NCBI RefSeq assembly: GCF_020567525.1
Contig: NZ_JAJCVI010000007.1
Location: 62,001-126,000 of the forward strand
Origin: Halorubellus salinus
Lineage (GTDB): Archaea > Halobacteriota > Halobacteria > Halobacteriales > Natrialbaceae
Direction of reading: 5' to 3'
Length of the DNA stretch: 64,000 bases
The notes below the pieces were generated by a model. It had not been told where the DNA came from and made no database searches. It saw only the letters and a program-made list of their open reading frames with translations. The translations under genes were made by a program, and so were the position numbers. This document shows, piece after piece, positions 41,027 through 49,510 of this stretch; position 1 is the first letter of the stretch, and the number at the start of each line of letters is the position of its first letter.

Positions 41027-41665
41027 ATGCCACGAACTGTGGAGGTCGACGGGCGCGCAAGCATCGACGTAGCGCCGGACACCCTCGTCGTCAGTATCGA
41101 GATCGAGGCAGGGGACAGTACGGCCGCACGCGCCAGAGACCTCGAACTGGACCGCCGCACCACCCTCCGCGATGCACTCCCCGACGTCGTCGACGACACC
41201 GACGTCACCGTCACCGGCCGCTACGTCGGCGAGAGTACGGCCGCGTTCGACGAAGGCGTCACCGGCGATTACACCGCCCGCACCACCCTCGACGTCCGGT
41301 GTGCACCGAACGTACTCGACGACGTCGTCGTCACCACGACCGACACCGGCGGGTCCGTCGAATCGGTCACCCCCATCGTCTCCGAAGGCCGACGCGAGGA
41401 GCTCCGCGAAGAGCTGGTGACTGCAGCGACCGAGAGCGCCCGCGAGCAAGCCGACCACATCGCGGAAACGCTCGACCGCCCAATCACCGACGTCGTCTCG
41501 ATATCGACGAGCGAGCCCGGCCCCCTCGACAGCTTCGCCGATGAAATCATCCCCAGTGGTGTGAGTGCCAACTACGACCCCGGGCCCGTCGAACTCGCAG
41601 CGTGCGTCACCGCCACCTTCGAACTCGGCCCCGCGGACGACGAACCCGATCAGCGCCAGCACTGA
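41027..41665 (+). CDS. SIMPL-domain (DUF541) protein
   Basis: A 212-residue SIMPL/DUF541 protein. The start RTVEVDGRASIDVAPDTLVV followed by SIEIEAGDSTAA and the end VSANYDPGPVELAACVTATFEL are typical for this beta-alpha-beta fold. Most relatives are exported. This copy has no signal peptide and would stay in the cytoplasm. A role in stress or signalling has been proposed for the family without a defined reaction. It stands alone, transcribed away from parA. Confidence 0.85.
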   Translation: MPRTVEVDGRASIDVAPDTLVVSIEIEAGDSTAARARDLELDRRTTLRDALPDVVDDTDVTVTGRYVGESTAAFDEGVTGDYTARTTLDVRCAPNVLDDVVVTTTDTGGSVESVTPIVSEGRREELREELVTAATESAREQADHIAETLDRPITDVVSISTSEPGPLDSFADEIIPSGVSANYDPGPVELAACVTATFELGPADDEPDQRQH

Positions 41666-41686
41666 CACCGCGGGTGTACTCGCGTG

Positions 41687-42583
41687 TCAACGCACGGCGT
41701 CGGGATGCGTGAACGAGAACACGCCCGCAGCCGGGTCGACGTCGACCACACTCAACCCACGGAATCCGAGGTTGAGATAGTGCGGTCGCCCGCCGTCCTC
41801 GCCGCCCGTATCGTAGCCGAATGCGTGAGAATGCCCGGTGACGGTCCCGTAGACGTCGTGCGTCCGCACGGCGAGCTTCAGCGCTATCGAGCCGGTGTGG
41901 AGGTCCTCGAGGTCCTCCTCGCGCGTCCCCTTGGAGTGATGCCGGTCGAAGGAGGTGTTGAACGGCGACAGATGCGACGCGACGAGCACGTCGGTCCGTC
42001 CGGCGAGCAGGTCGCTGAGGCGTTCGTACGTGGTGTCGATGTCGTCGATGGCGCGACGGAACGCGGGTCGGTTCGCCGCGCGAATCCCGAGGCGGTCGGC
42101 GGCTGCCTCGGGCGTCGTGGCGTCGGTGACGACGTCGTAGCAAGCGGCCTCGACGTCGGCGGCGGCCTGGTCGGCCGCGTACCGCCGCTCGCCACGTGGT
42201 GCGGTCCGCGCGTCGATGGCGGGGAACTCCGTCTGGTCGAGGGACGCGGTGAGCGAACGCCGTTCGCAACCCCACCCGACGACGATCAGTCCATCGAGTT
42301 CGAGGACGGCTTCGTGGCCGGACTGGGCGGTGGGTACTGCGTCGACGACTTGCGTAGGCATCGGTGCGTGGTCGTGATTCCCGGGGACGTAGAAGACCGG
42401 GCAGTCCGCGTCGAACCGCTCGACGAACGAGCGCGCGAGCTGGACGTCCTCGGGCCCATCTCGATGCGTGAGGTCCCCGACGACGAGCACGGCGTCGAGG
42501 CCGTCGGGTACCGACATGGCGTCGACGTCGTGGTCGCTCGCGTCGGGTTTCAGATGCAGATCGTTGCAGACGAGCAGCCGCAT
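41687..42583 (-). CDS. Calcineurin-like metallophosphoesterase
   Basis: A 298-residue metallophosphoesterase with all signature blocks: CNDLHL (Asp/His, residues 6-11), LVVGDLTHRDG (near 35), FYVPGNHDHAP (near 65), VLVASHLSPFN (near 200) and GTVTGHSHAFGYD (near 245). The metals and the bound phosphoester are thus catered for. The middle contains a helical insert (about 130-190). The substrate could be a nucleotide, DNA or protein phosphate. It is convergent with the SIMPL gene. Confidence 0.9.
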   Translation of the reverse strand: MRLLVCNDLHLKPDASDHDVDAMSVPDGLDAVLVVGDLTHRDGPEDVQLARSFVERFDADCPVFYVPGNHDHAPMPTQVVDAVPTAQSGHEAVLELDGLIVVGWGCERRSLTASLDQTEFPAIDARTAPRGERRYAADQAAADVEAACYDVVTDATTPEAAADRLGIRAANRPAFRRAIDDIDTTYERLSDLLAGRTDVLVASHLSPFNTSFDRHHSKGTREEDLEDLHTGSIALKLAVRTHDVYGTVTGHSHAFGYDTGGEDGGRPHYLNLGFRGLSVVDVDPAAGVFSFTHPDAVR

Positions 42584-42746
42584 GCTTCAAAAGCACTTCG
42601 GACACCGATATGAACCCACTGGTAGCTTGACACTCGGTAACACCCAGTGTCAGCCCCTGGACCGACCCAAACGTCCGAGGCTATCTATCTAGCCTCTCGG
42701 GCTGCCCGGAGCAATACGTATTGTGCGAGTACTTGAGCGGATAGAG

Positions 42747-43172
42747 ATGCTGTCTCGATTCATGAGCCAGCTAGTACCCCAGGATACGCCGACCGAACCT
42801 GAGGCGACCAATCCCGAAGTGGTCGGTCTCGGCGAGACCGAGACGAGCGACGTCTTCGCCGCGTTGTCCTCCCGGACGGCGCGCTCGATCTTGAGCGCGC
42901 TCTACGACACCCCGGCCACGGCGTCGGAGCTCGCGGACAGCGTCGATACCTCGCTCCAGAACGTCGGCTATCACCTCGACAACCTGAGCGACGCGGACCT
43001 CGTCACGGTCGTCGACCAGTGCTACTCGCCGAAAGGCAACGAGATGGACGTCTACGCGCCCAGCAACGGCCCGCTCGTCGTCGTCGGTGGCGGGGAAACG
43101 GAGACCGAACAGACCCGGACGGCCATCGACCTCCTCGAGTTCCCGACGACCACGTCAGCCACGAGCGACTGA
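42747..43172 (+). CDS. ArsR-type winged-helix regulator
   Basis: A 141-residue DNA-binding protein. The winged helix (about residues 35-95) reads SDVFAALSSRTARSILSALYD then TASELADSVDTSLQNVGYHLDN, the form of haloarchaeal ArsR-like regulators. The recognition helix lies in QNVGYHLDNL. A C-terminal acidic tail follows. The ATG at 42747 is preferred to a GTG at 42723. A palindrome AATACGTATT at 42713 sits in the promoter and may be its own operator. Confidence 0.8.
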   Translation: MLSRFMSQLVPQDTPTEPEATNPEVVGLGETETSDVFAALSSRTARSILSALYDTPATASELADSVDTSLQNVGYHLDNLSDADLVTVVDQCYSPKGNEMDVYAPSNGPLVVVGGGETETEQTRTAIDLLEFPTTTSATSD

Positions 43173-43225
43173 CCGACCGTCGCGGGATAGCGCTCGAAGC
43201 GGGCCGCGGCCAGCTTACCGCGGAG

Positions 43226-43444
43226 TCACTGCATCTCCCGTGTGTCGACGACGTGGGTCGCGTCGATCCGAAGCCACTCCGTCACCGCCGTCCCGTCCTC
43301 GGGGTCGGGAACGAGGAACGTCACTTGCTCCGCGGCGGAATCGTGACGCACTTCCAGTGGGCACGCCTCGTGGTCGTCGGTATCGTCGCCGTGCCCGTTG
43401 CAGCTCGTCGATTCGCGCGTCCGCTCGCTGTCATTCCGCGTCAT
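43226..43444 (-). CDS. Small haloarchaeal protein (DUF7511-like)
   Basis: A 72-residue acidic protein. The end LEVRHDSAAEQVTFLVPD and EWLRIDATHVVDTREMQ matches a small family that is common in haloarchaea and has no known function. It follows the HTH gene at 43538-43936 on the same strand after 93 bases. Confidence 0.65.
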   Translation of the reverse strand: MTRNDSERTRESTSCNGHGDDTDDHEACPLEVRHDSAAEQVTFLVPDPEDGTAVTEWLRIDATHVVDTREMQ

Positions 43445-43537
43445 ATCGGGATGATCGGAGCGGGGATGGATAGTTTGGAACCCAGTGTTGCACGACGAGC
43501 AACGCCCACAGTCCTGGGGAGCCGTCGACGAGTTGCG

Positions 43538-43936
43538 TCAGTCGCTCAGTGGTGCGTTCGAGGCGAGCGCTGCGTCGGCGTCTGGCTGGTCGGAATCTGG
43601 TTGGTCGGGGTCGACGGTGAGGGCGTAGCCGTCGTCGGTGATGTCGACGGTGAGCGTTTCCAGGGTGGCCTCGAAGACGGTGCGGTGGTGGCCGTCGGGG
43701 TCGTAGCGCATCCGGGATTCGACGAGGCCGGCGTCGACGAGGCGGTTCAGGCGGCGGTAGATGGTGGTCCGGGAGGCGTCGCAGGCGTCGGCGAGGTCGC
43801 GTGCCGGTGCGGGTGTGCTCTGGATACGACGGAGAATCGTCTGCGTGTGGTCCGCGGCGAGCAGTGTCAGGAGGTCGGTTGGTTGCGGGGACTGTTCGCG
43901 TTCGGCGGCCGCCAGTGGAGGGTGACTGGATTGCAT
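43538..43936 (-). CDS. Winged-helix regulator
   Basis: A 132-residue ArsR-like winged-helix protein starting MQSSHPPLAAAERE. Its DNA-binding part is DLLTLLAADHTQTILRRIQS then ARDLADACDASRTTIYRRLNRL and the wing HHRTVFEATLETLTVDI. The C-terminus is a low-complexity acidic tail. A longer start at 43975 is possible. It probably represses its own two-gene unit with the small protein that follows. Confidence 0.78.
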   Translation of the reverse strand: MQSSHPPLAAAEREQSPQPTDLLTLLAADHTQTILRRIQSTPAPARDLADACDASRTTIYRRLNRLVDAGLVESRMRYDPDGHHRTVFEATLETLTVDITDDGYALTVDPDQPDSDQPDADAALASNAPLSD

Positions 43937-44220
43937 CGGGCGTCTCGTGTGCGACTGTTCGCTGCCATCCCCCAATCCCTAGTGTCAATCCACGTGGTGC
44001 GCGTCGTGGACGCAGGCTAGATGTATTGCGTCGGTCGCGCTGGTGGGCGACTCGGGCACGCTATCGAGTCAGCTTGGACGTCCTCGACGTTACCCCGTTC
44101 GGGGCTCGGAGCGCATTCGTCGGCGCTACCAGGGGGCCTGTACGGGCTTCCGGGGGAGTGTTACGGCGTGTGAAACACGGAACGGTCGCTTAGGTACCAC
44201 TCCGTCGAACAGTCGAGACG

Positions 44221-45657
44221 ATGAATGAGAGTGACGTGACGTGCGTCCCGGCCACCCCGGGGGTTCCAGTGGGGTGGCGAGCTGGCACGCCCACTCGCGA
44301 CGGCCCACGTACAGGGGCTGGTTCGCGCGGTGCGGCCGGTGGGTGCGCTGTCGTCCAGCCGTTCTCGTTCGACGACGGCTCGGAGTCGACGGGCTCGAAG
44401 ACGGAGGTCGTGGAGTCCGAGGGAGACGGTGGCGAGCCCGGTGATGGGACGGTGACCGCTGGTTCGCGGGGTTCTGCGAACGATGTGCCGTCGGCGCCGT
44501 GGACGGTGCGGGACGACGTCCTCGACCAGCGGCCCGACAGGCAGGTGCTCGTGGTCGGCGACGGCGTCGTCGGGCGAACCGTGACGGCGCTCCTCCAGCG
44601 GAGCGGGTACGAGCCGGTGCTCGCCGCGACCCTCGACCACGACCCAGAACGAGCCCTCGTTCACCTGGACGCGGCCGCGTTGGAGGGACTCGCACATCTC
44701 GACCTCGCCGGACCGGTCCGCGACCGCGGCACCCGCGTGGAGAGCGTCCGCGTCACGCGCGCTGGCGCGGAGTCGACCGGGTCCGGCGTCACCGTCGAGA
44801 CCGTCGAGTCGCCGGGAGCGTCGAGTGTCGTCGTCGAGGCGAGAGCACTTCGCCGGTTGCTCGCGGCGCACCATCCACTCGAACGCGCCCAGACCAGTCG
44901 GACGGTCGCACGCGTCACGGAGCGCGCGGACGGTATCGACGTCGAGTTCGGGGACGGCGTCGAGGAGTCGTTCGACGCCGTCGTCGACACGGTCGGGGCT
45001 ACCCCACTCGAGCACGGAGCGGGTGTGGCGCCATCCACGCACAGCTACGCGCAGTACGTTCGTCGATGCGAGGTCGACCCGGAGGGGGAACGCCAGGTCC
45101 GGGACGTCTGGGTACCGGGGGCGCTCGTCCAGGCCATCCCCGGTACTGGGGGCGCTGAGGGGTGTCTTCGCGTCACGACCAGTCGCGGTGACGTCACCGG
45201 ACTTACCGAGTGCACCCGTATCGACGAGGCGGTAGGCGTGGCTGCAGGTGTGGTCGCCGACGTGTTGCGTGCCGGGGAGCCGACGCGCGTCGAGCAAGTG
45301 CGGTCGGGCGCCAAGGCGCTGTCGCCCGCGGCCTGGGGCGCCGGCCGTATCGCTCGCTGCGGGGAGGCGGCGTATCCGGTCGCGCCGGCGACCGGCCGTC
45401 GCGTCTCGTTGGGCGTCCGTGACGCGGTCGCGTTCGTCTCGGCACTCGCCCGCAGCGACCGCTCGACGACGGCGACCATCGCAGCGTACGCGACCGCACG
45501 GGAACGACGGTTCGCCGCCCTCGGACGACGATCCCCCGTCGACGCGCACGACAGTCACGCCTCGACTCCCGGCGCCGACGGGACGCTCGACACGCTCGAC
45601 GCCTTCCGTACGCTCGCCCTCGACGGCGCACTCGACACGACTCCCGACTCCCTCTAG
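44221..45657 (+). CDS. FAD-dependent-monooxygenase-like protein
   Basis: A protein of up to 478 residues. After a poorly conserved N-terminal 100 residues it has a Rossmann dinucleotide loop, QVLVVGDGVVGRTVTALLQR, a middle strand-helix part (FDAVVDTVGATPLEHG) and an end like that of FAD-dependent hydroxylases (RIARCGEAAYPVAPATGRRV followed by SLGVRDAVAFVSALA), where the GD motif normally holds the FAD ribityl. Here it is CGEAA, so FAD binding may be altered. The true start is uncertain, because the N-terminal part looks like filler and a start near 44480-44520 is possible. The substrate is unknown. Confidence 0.7.
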   Translation: MNESDVTCVPATPGVPVGWRAGTPTRDGPRTGAGSRGAAGGCAVVQPFSFDDGSESTGSKTEVVESEGDGGEPGDGTVTAGSRGSANDVPSAPWTVRDDVLDQRPDRQVLVVGDGVVGRTVTALLQRSGYEPVLAATLDHDPERALVHLDAAALEGLAHLDLAGPVRDRGTRVESVRVTRAGAESTGSGVTVETVESPGASSVVVEARALRRLLAAHHPLERAQTSRTVARVTERADGIDVEFGDGVEESFDAVVDTVGATPLEHGAGVAPSTHSYAQYVRRCEVDPEGERQVRDVWVPGALVQAIPGTGGAEGCLRVTTSRGDVTGLTECTRIDEAVGVAAGVVADVLRAGEPTRVEQVRSGAKALSPAAWGAGRIARCGEAAYPVAPATGRRVSLGVRDAVAFVSALARSDRSTTATIAAYATARERRFAALGRRSPVDAHDSHASTPGADGTLDTLDAFRTLALDGALDTTPDSL

Positions 45658-45791
45658 TACACTCACTCGACCCACGCCGAACGAATCCCACGCGCCACTC
45701 GTCCATGCCACGACGACCTTCATAGACACGCTGGCGGACGAACGAGAGCATTCCTCACGCGGTCCAGTCGGACGCGAGGATGACGGACTCG

Positions 45792-48700
45792 CTAGTCGTC
45801 GAGGAGGAGCTCGAAGACCTGTTGCTCGGCGAGCCGGAGGTGCTTGTTGAGCGTCGGTTGCGTGATGTCGAGGCGGTCGGCGACGGCGTTCCCGTCGTTC
45901 TCGCGTGGCCATTCGAAGTACCCCGCCGCGAGGGCGGTCTGGAGCACCTCGAGCTGGCGGTCGGTGAGCTCCTCGCGGACGCGTTCCGCGAGCGCGCCGG
46001 GCGTGACCGACTCCTGGTTGTGCTGGCGGCGCGCGACCAACTCGAGCGACGGCGCGATGGCCTCGAGGCGCTCGACGAACGACCGGACGTCCGCCTGCTG
46101 TGGGACCTCGACCACGACGGTCACCGCATCGGGGTCGGCCGACGCCGCCCGAAGGACGCCGCCGTACTCCGCGAGCGGCGACCCGAACCAGTCGTCCGCG
46201 CGCACCTCGACGAGCGTCGACGACGACTCCGACGCGACCACGGACACCGCGCCGTCCAGTTCGTCGCTCGCGATGGCGGCGACGTCCTCGGGGACGCCGC
46301 GGTCGAACCTGTAGTAGACGCTGACGTCGCCGTCCTGTCGAGCGACGGTGCGTTCAAGGGTCACCCGGCAGTCCGCGGCGGCCGCGGCGCGCGCGAACGA
46401 CAGCGCCTCGCCCCGTCCCGTGAACTCGAGCTGGACGGTCTCGTCGGACTCGAGCGCGCGACGGCGCTCGATGGCGACGATGGCGTCCCCGATGGACGTC
46501 CCGAGCGACCCCAGCACCCCCTGCTCGCGGTCGCCGAACGCGTTCGGGTGGTCGGTCGCCACCGACAGCACGCCGTGCGTGATGCCGTCGTACGATACCG
46601 GGACGGCACAGATGGACTGGTAGCCCGCCGCCAGCGCTCGCTGCCGCCAGTCGCCAGCGGGCCCCGCGTCCACGATGGAGTCGGTCACCTGGACCTCGTC
46701 GGTCTGCCACGCCCGCACGGCCGGGTGCGGGTCCGCGCTCTCACCGGTCGTCTCCAGCCCCAGGCTATCGACGTACCGGCCGGTGCCACCGACGACCGCG
46801 CGAGCGGTGAGCGTGTCCGCCCCGGCCTCCAGCCCACCGACCCACGCCAGCTCGTACGGGCCGGCGCTCGCGAGGCGCTCGCAGACGGCGCGCTCGACCT
46901 CGCGCGCCGTCGACGCGTCCGTGATTGCAGCCTCCACCTGACGGGTGAGTCGCGCGATGCGGTCCAGGCGCTCGGCGCGCTCGGTCTGCGACCGGAGCTC
47001 CGCCTCCTGGGCTGCGAGCCGCTGCTCGCCCTGGAGGTGGTTCAGTGCGGCTTCCAGCGTCGCCGCCAGGACGTGCGCCGCGTCGATGGTCTTCGCGTCC
47101 AGCGCCTCGTCCATGGCCCCGACGAGCAGGACGCCGTGGTTGCCGAGCGCGAGCACCCGCCAATCGGCGAGCGCCTCCAGTTCCGACGTCGCCGCGCTCG
47201 ACGCACCTCCGTTCGTGCTCGCGACGCCATCGCTGGGGGCGACGACGCGCCCGGCCGCGAACGCCTCCCAGAGCGGGCCCTCCCCGGGACGAACCGACGC
47301 CCCCGTGACCGAACTCGGCAGCCCACCGGACCCGACCTCGGGCTCCAGCACGCCATCCGCGTCGTCGTAGAGGAACGCACCGACCGCCGGCAGCTCAAGG
47401 GCGTCCACCGCGGCGTCGACCGCCGTGCGCGTCGCCTCCGCGGGCGTGTCCGCCGTCGCGAGCCCGTCCGTCGCCGCCTCGAACGACCCGATACGGCGCT
47501 CGTGGGCCTTCCGGTCGGTCACGTCACGACTCACGATGACGACCCGCGGCGGCCCGCTCTCCCACGCGATGGGATAGCAGTCCGAGTGCACCCACCGCTC
47601 GGTCCCATCTGGGCGCTCGATGCGGTACTCCAGCGAGTACCGGTCGTCGGCCGACCCCGCGTACACGTCGTCGACGACGCTCTCGACGAACGCCCGGTAC
47701 TCGCCGCGATCGTCGGGATGGAGCGTCCCGAAGAACCCGTCCTCGTAGCGCTCTTCGATACCGGCGAGGGACTGCCCCCAGATCGCCTCGTACCCCGAAC
47801 TCACGTAGTCCGGGTCCTGGTTCGGGGCCGTGATAGCGTCCGCTCGCGTCATGAAGATGGCCTCGTCGATGCGGTCCACGATAGCGCGGAGCCGGCGCTC
47901 GCTCAGTCGCTGCTCCGTGACGTCCCGCTGCATCGAGACGACGCGGTCCTCGCCGTTGATGACTGCCGGGCTCACCGTCGCCTCGATGTACACCGTCTCC
48001 CCGTCGGCGGTCTCCTGTTGCCACTCGACGGTCTCCGACTCGCCCGACGCCATGACGCGCTGACAGAGCGCTTGCGCTTGCTCTTTCGTGAAGCCCGCGT
48101 CCGCCGCACTCAACTCGTCGAAATCGAGGTCGAGGACGGTCTCGAGGTCCTCGTACCCGAGTCGCTCGACGAACGCCCGGTTCGCGTCCACGAGCTCCGC
48201 CGTCTCCGGGTCCTGTATCGCGATGGCTTCCGTGACGCCGTCGAAGAGCTGCTGGTACTCGCGCTCGCGCCGGAGGCGCTCGGTGACGTCCCGGACGCTC
48301 GCGAGCACGCGCTCGGCACCCCGTATCTCCACGACGCTCAGGTGTATCTCGGCGGGGAACGTCGACCCGTCCTTGCGGTGACTCGGCCACTCGAACAGCT
48401 GCGGGCCCTCCTCGCGCGCCGCCCGAATCTTCTCCCGGGCGTCCGCGATCCCGTGCTCGGGGTTGGTGACGACGTCGATCGTGTCGCCGACGAGCTCGTC
48501 GCGGTCGTAACCGTTCAATTCGCAGAACCGCTCGTTGACGTCCAGTATCTCGCCGGTCTCCGGGTCGTGCACGACGAGGCCGTCGGAGACGCTCTCGAAC
48601 ACCTCGCGGTACGTCTGCTCGAGCTGGTGGCGTTCCGTCACGTCCCTGGCGAGGACGAGCACGCGGTCCTCGCCGCCGATGGTCGCCGGCGAGAGCGTGC

Positions 48701-49400
48701 ACTCGAGCCGTCGGCGCTCGCCCGCCGCGGTCTCGATGACCCACTCGATGGTCTCGGCCTCGCCGAGCTCGGCGACCCGCTGCTGTATCTCGAACGCGCG
48801 GTCGGCCGTGTACCCGTCCGCGGTCGCGGAGACCGCGTCGAGCCCCCGGTCGAGCAACCCCTCGCGGTCGTATCCCGTGACGTCGAGGGCGGACGCGTTC
48901 ACGTCGACGAGCGCTCGCTCCCAGGGGTCGTAGACGAGGATGAGGTCGTTGACGTCGTCGAACACCTGTGCGTACCGCTCCCGTTCGGTCGCCGTCACAC
49001 CCGACTCGTCGACGTCGGTCGTCGCTCCGGTGGCGCTGACGCGCTCCGTGAGCCGTGCGACGAGCACGCCGGGGTCGCGGTCGACGAGTGCGCGTGGTAG
49101 CGTCTGAACGGTCGGTGTCGCCACCGCATCGAGGATGCTCGCGTCCGTCCACTCCTCGACGAGGAGCACGACCGGTACCGGCTCGTCGCCCCCTCCCCAG
49201 CGGTCGACGAGCCCGTCGACGTCCACGCTCGAGTCGTGCGCGTCCACGACGAGACAGTCTACCTCGCCTTCCCCCTCGTCCGCAAGACGAGTCACGTCGA
49301 CCTCGCGGTCGACGCCGCAACTGCCCGCGCGCACCCCGTCGACGACCGGGTCCGCGCCCACCACGGCGATCCGAACGGGTGGTCCCCTCGCAGCGGTCAT
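45792..49400 (-). CDS. Large PAS/GAF sensor with Bat-type HTH-10 output
   Basis: A 1202-residue one-component sensor-regulator from the ATG at 49400 (MTAARGPPVRIAVVG). The N-terminal 110 residues look like a degenerate receiver domain. Four PAS domains follow (about 140-640; each ends with a VRDVTER-type motif, for example LARDVTERHQLE and VSRDVTDRKAHE), then two GAF domains (about 650-790 and 815-970). The Bat regulatory part and a C-terminal HTH_10 (ELTDRQLEVLQTALAAGYFEWP, then AVADRLDITQPTLNKHLRLAEQ) complete it. It probably senses light, oxygen or redox through the PAS/GAF domains and directly switches genes. The neighbouring targets are not clear. Confidence 0.92.
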   Translation of the reverse strand: MTAARGPPVRIAVVGADPVVDGVRAGSCGVDREVDVTRLADEGEGEVDCLVVDAHDSSVDVDGLVDRWGGGDEPVPVVLLVEEWTDASILDAVATPTVQTLPRALVDRDPGVLVARLTERVSATGATTDVDESGVTATERERYAQVFDDVNDLILVYDPWERALVDVNASALDVTGYDREGLLDRGLDAVSATADGYTADRAFEIQQRVAELGEAETIEWVIETAAGERRRLECTLSPATIGGEDRVLVLARDVTERHQLEQTYREVFESVSDGLVVHDPETGEILDVNERFCELNGYDRDELVGDTIDVVTNPEHGIADAREKIRAAREEGPQLFEWPSHRKDGSTFPAEIHLSVVEIRGAERVLASVRDVTERLRREREYQQLFDGVTEAIAIQDPETAELVDANRAFVERLGYEDLETVLDLDFDELSAADAGFTKEQAQALCQRVMASGESETVEWQQETADGETVYIEATVSPAVINGEDRVVSMQRDVTEQRLSERRLRAIVDRIDEAIFMTRADAITAPNQDPDYVSSGYEAIWGQSLAGIEERYEDGFFGTLHPDDRGEYRAFVESVVDDVYAGSADDRYSLEYRIERPDGTERWVHSDCYPIAWESGPPRVVIVSRDVTDRKAHERRIGSFEAATDGLATADTPAEATRTAVDAAVDALELPAVGAFLYDDADGVLEPEVGSGGLPSSVTGASVRPGEGPLWEAFAAGRVVAPSDGVASTNGGASSAATSELEALADWRVLALGNHGVLLVGAMDEALDAKTIDAAHVLAATLEAALNHLQGEQRLAAQEAELRSQTERAERLDRIARLTRQVEAAITDASTAREVERAVCERLASAGPYELAWVGGLEAGADTLTARAVVGGTGRYVDSLGLETTGESADPHPAVRAWQTDEVQVTDSIVDAGPAGDWRQRALAAGYQSICAVPVSYDGITHGVLSVATDHPNAFGDREQGVLGSLGTSIGDAIVAIERRRALESDETVQLEFTGRGEALSFARAAAAADCRVTLERTVARQDGDVSVYYRFDRGVPEDVAAIASDELDGAVSVVASESSSTLVEVRADDWFGSPLAEYGGVLRAASADPDAVTVVVEVPQQADVRSFVERLEAIAPSLELVARRQHNQESVTPGALAERVREELTDRQLEVLQTALAAGYFEWPRENDGNAVADRLDITQPTLNKHLRLAEQQVFELLLDD

Positions 49401-49510
49401 ATCACACACTCTCGGCGCCCTCACCTAAAACCCAGGCGGCTGACGCCCAGCGCGGCGAGTCCACCCGAACGCACCCGCCGACCCCGGGGGGTAGTCCGGG
49501 ACCCCCCGGG

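Noticed and set aside
45780-49100. Very long open frame on the + strand opposite the PAS/GAF sensor
   Set aside because: GC-rich haloarchaeal genes leave long open frames on the opposite strand. The translation is Arg/Leu/Val-rich without motifs, while the minus strand encodes clear PAS, GAF and HTH_10 domains.
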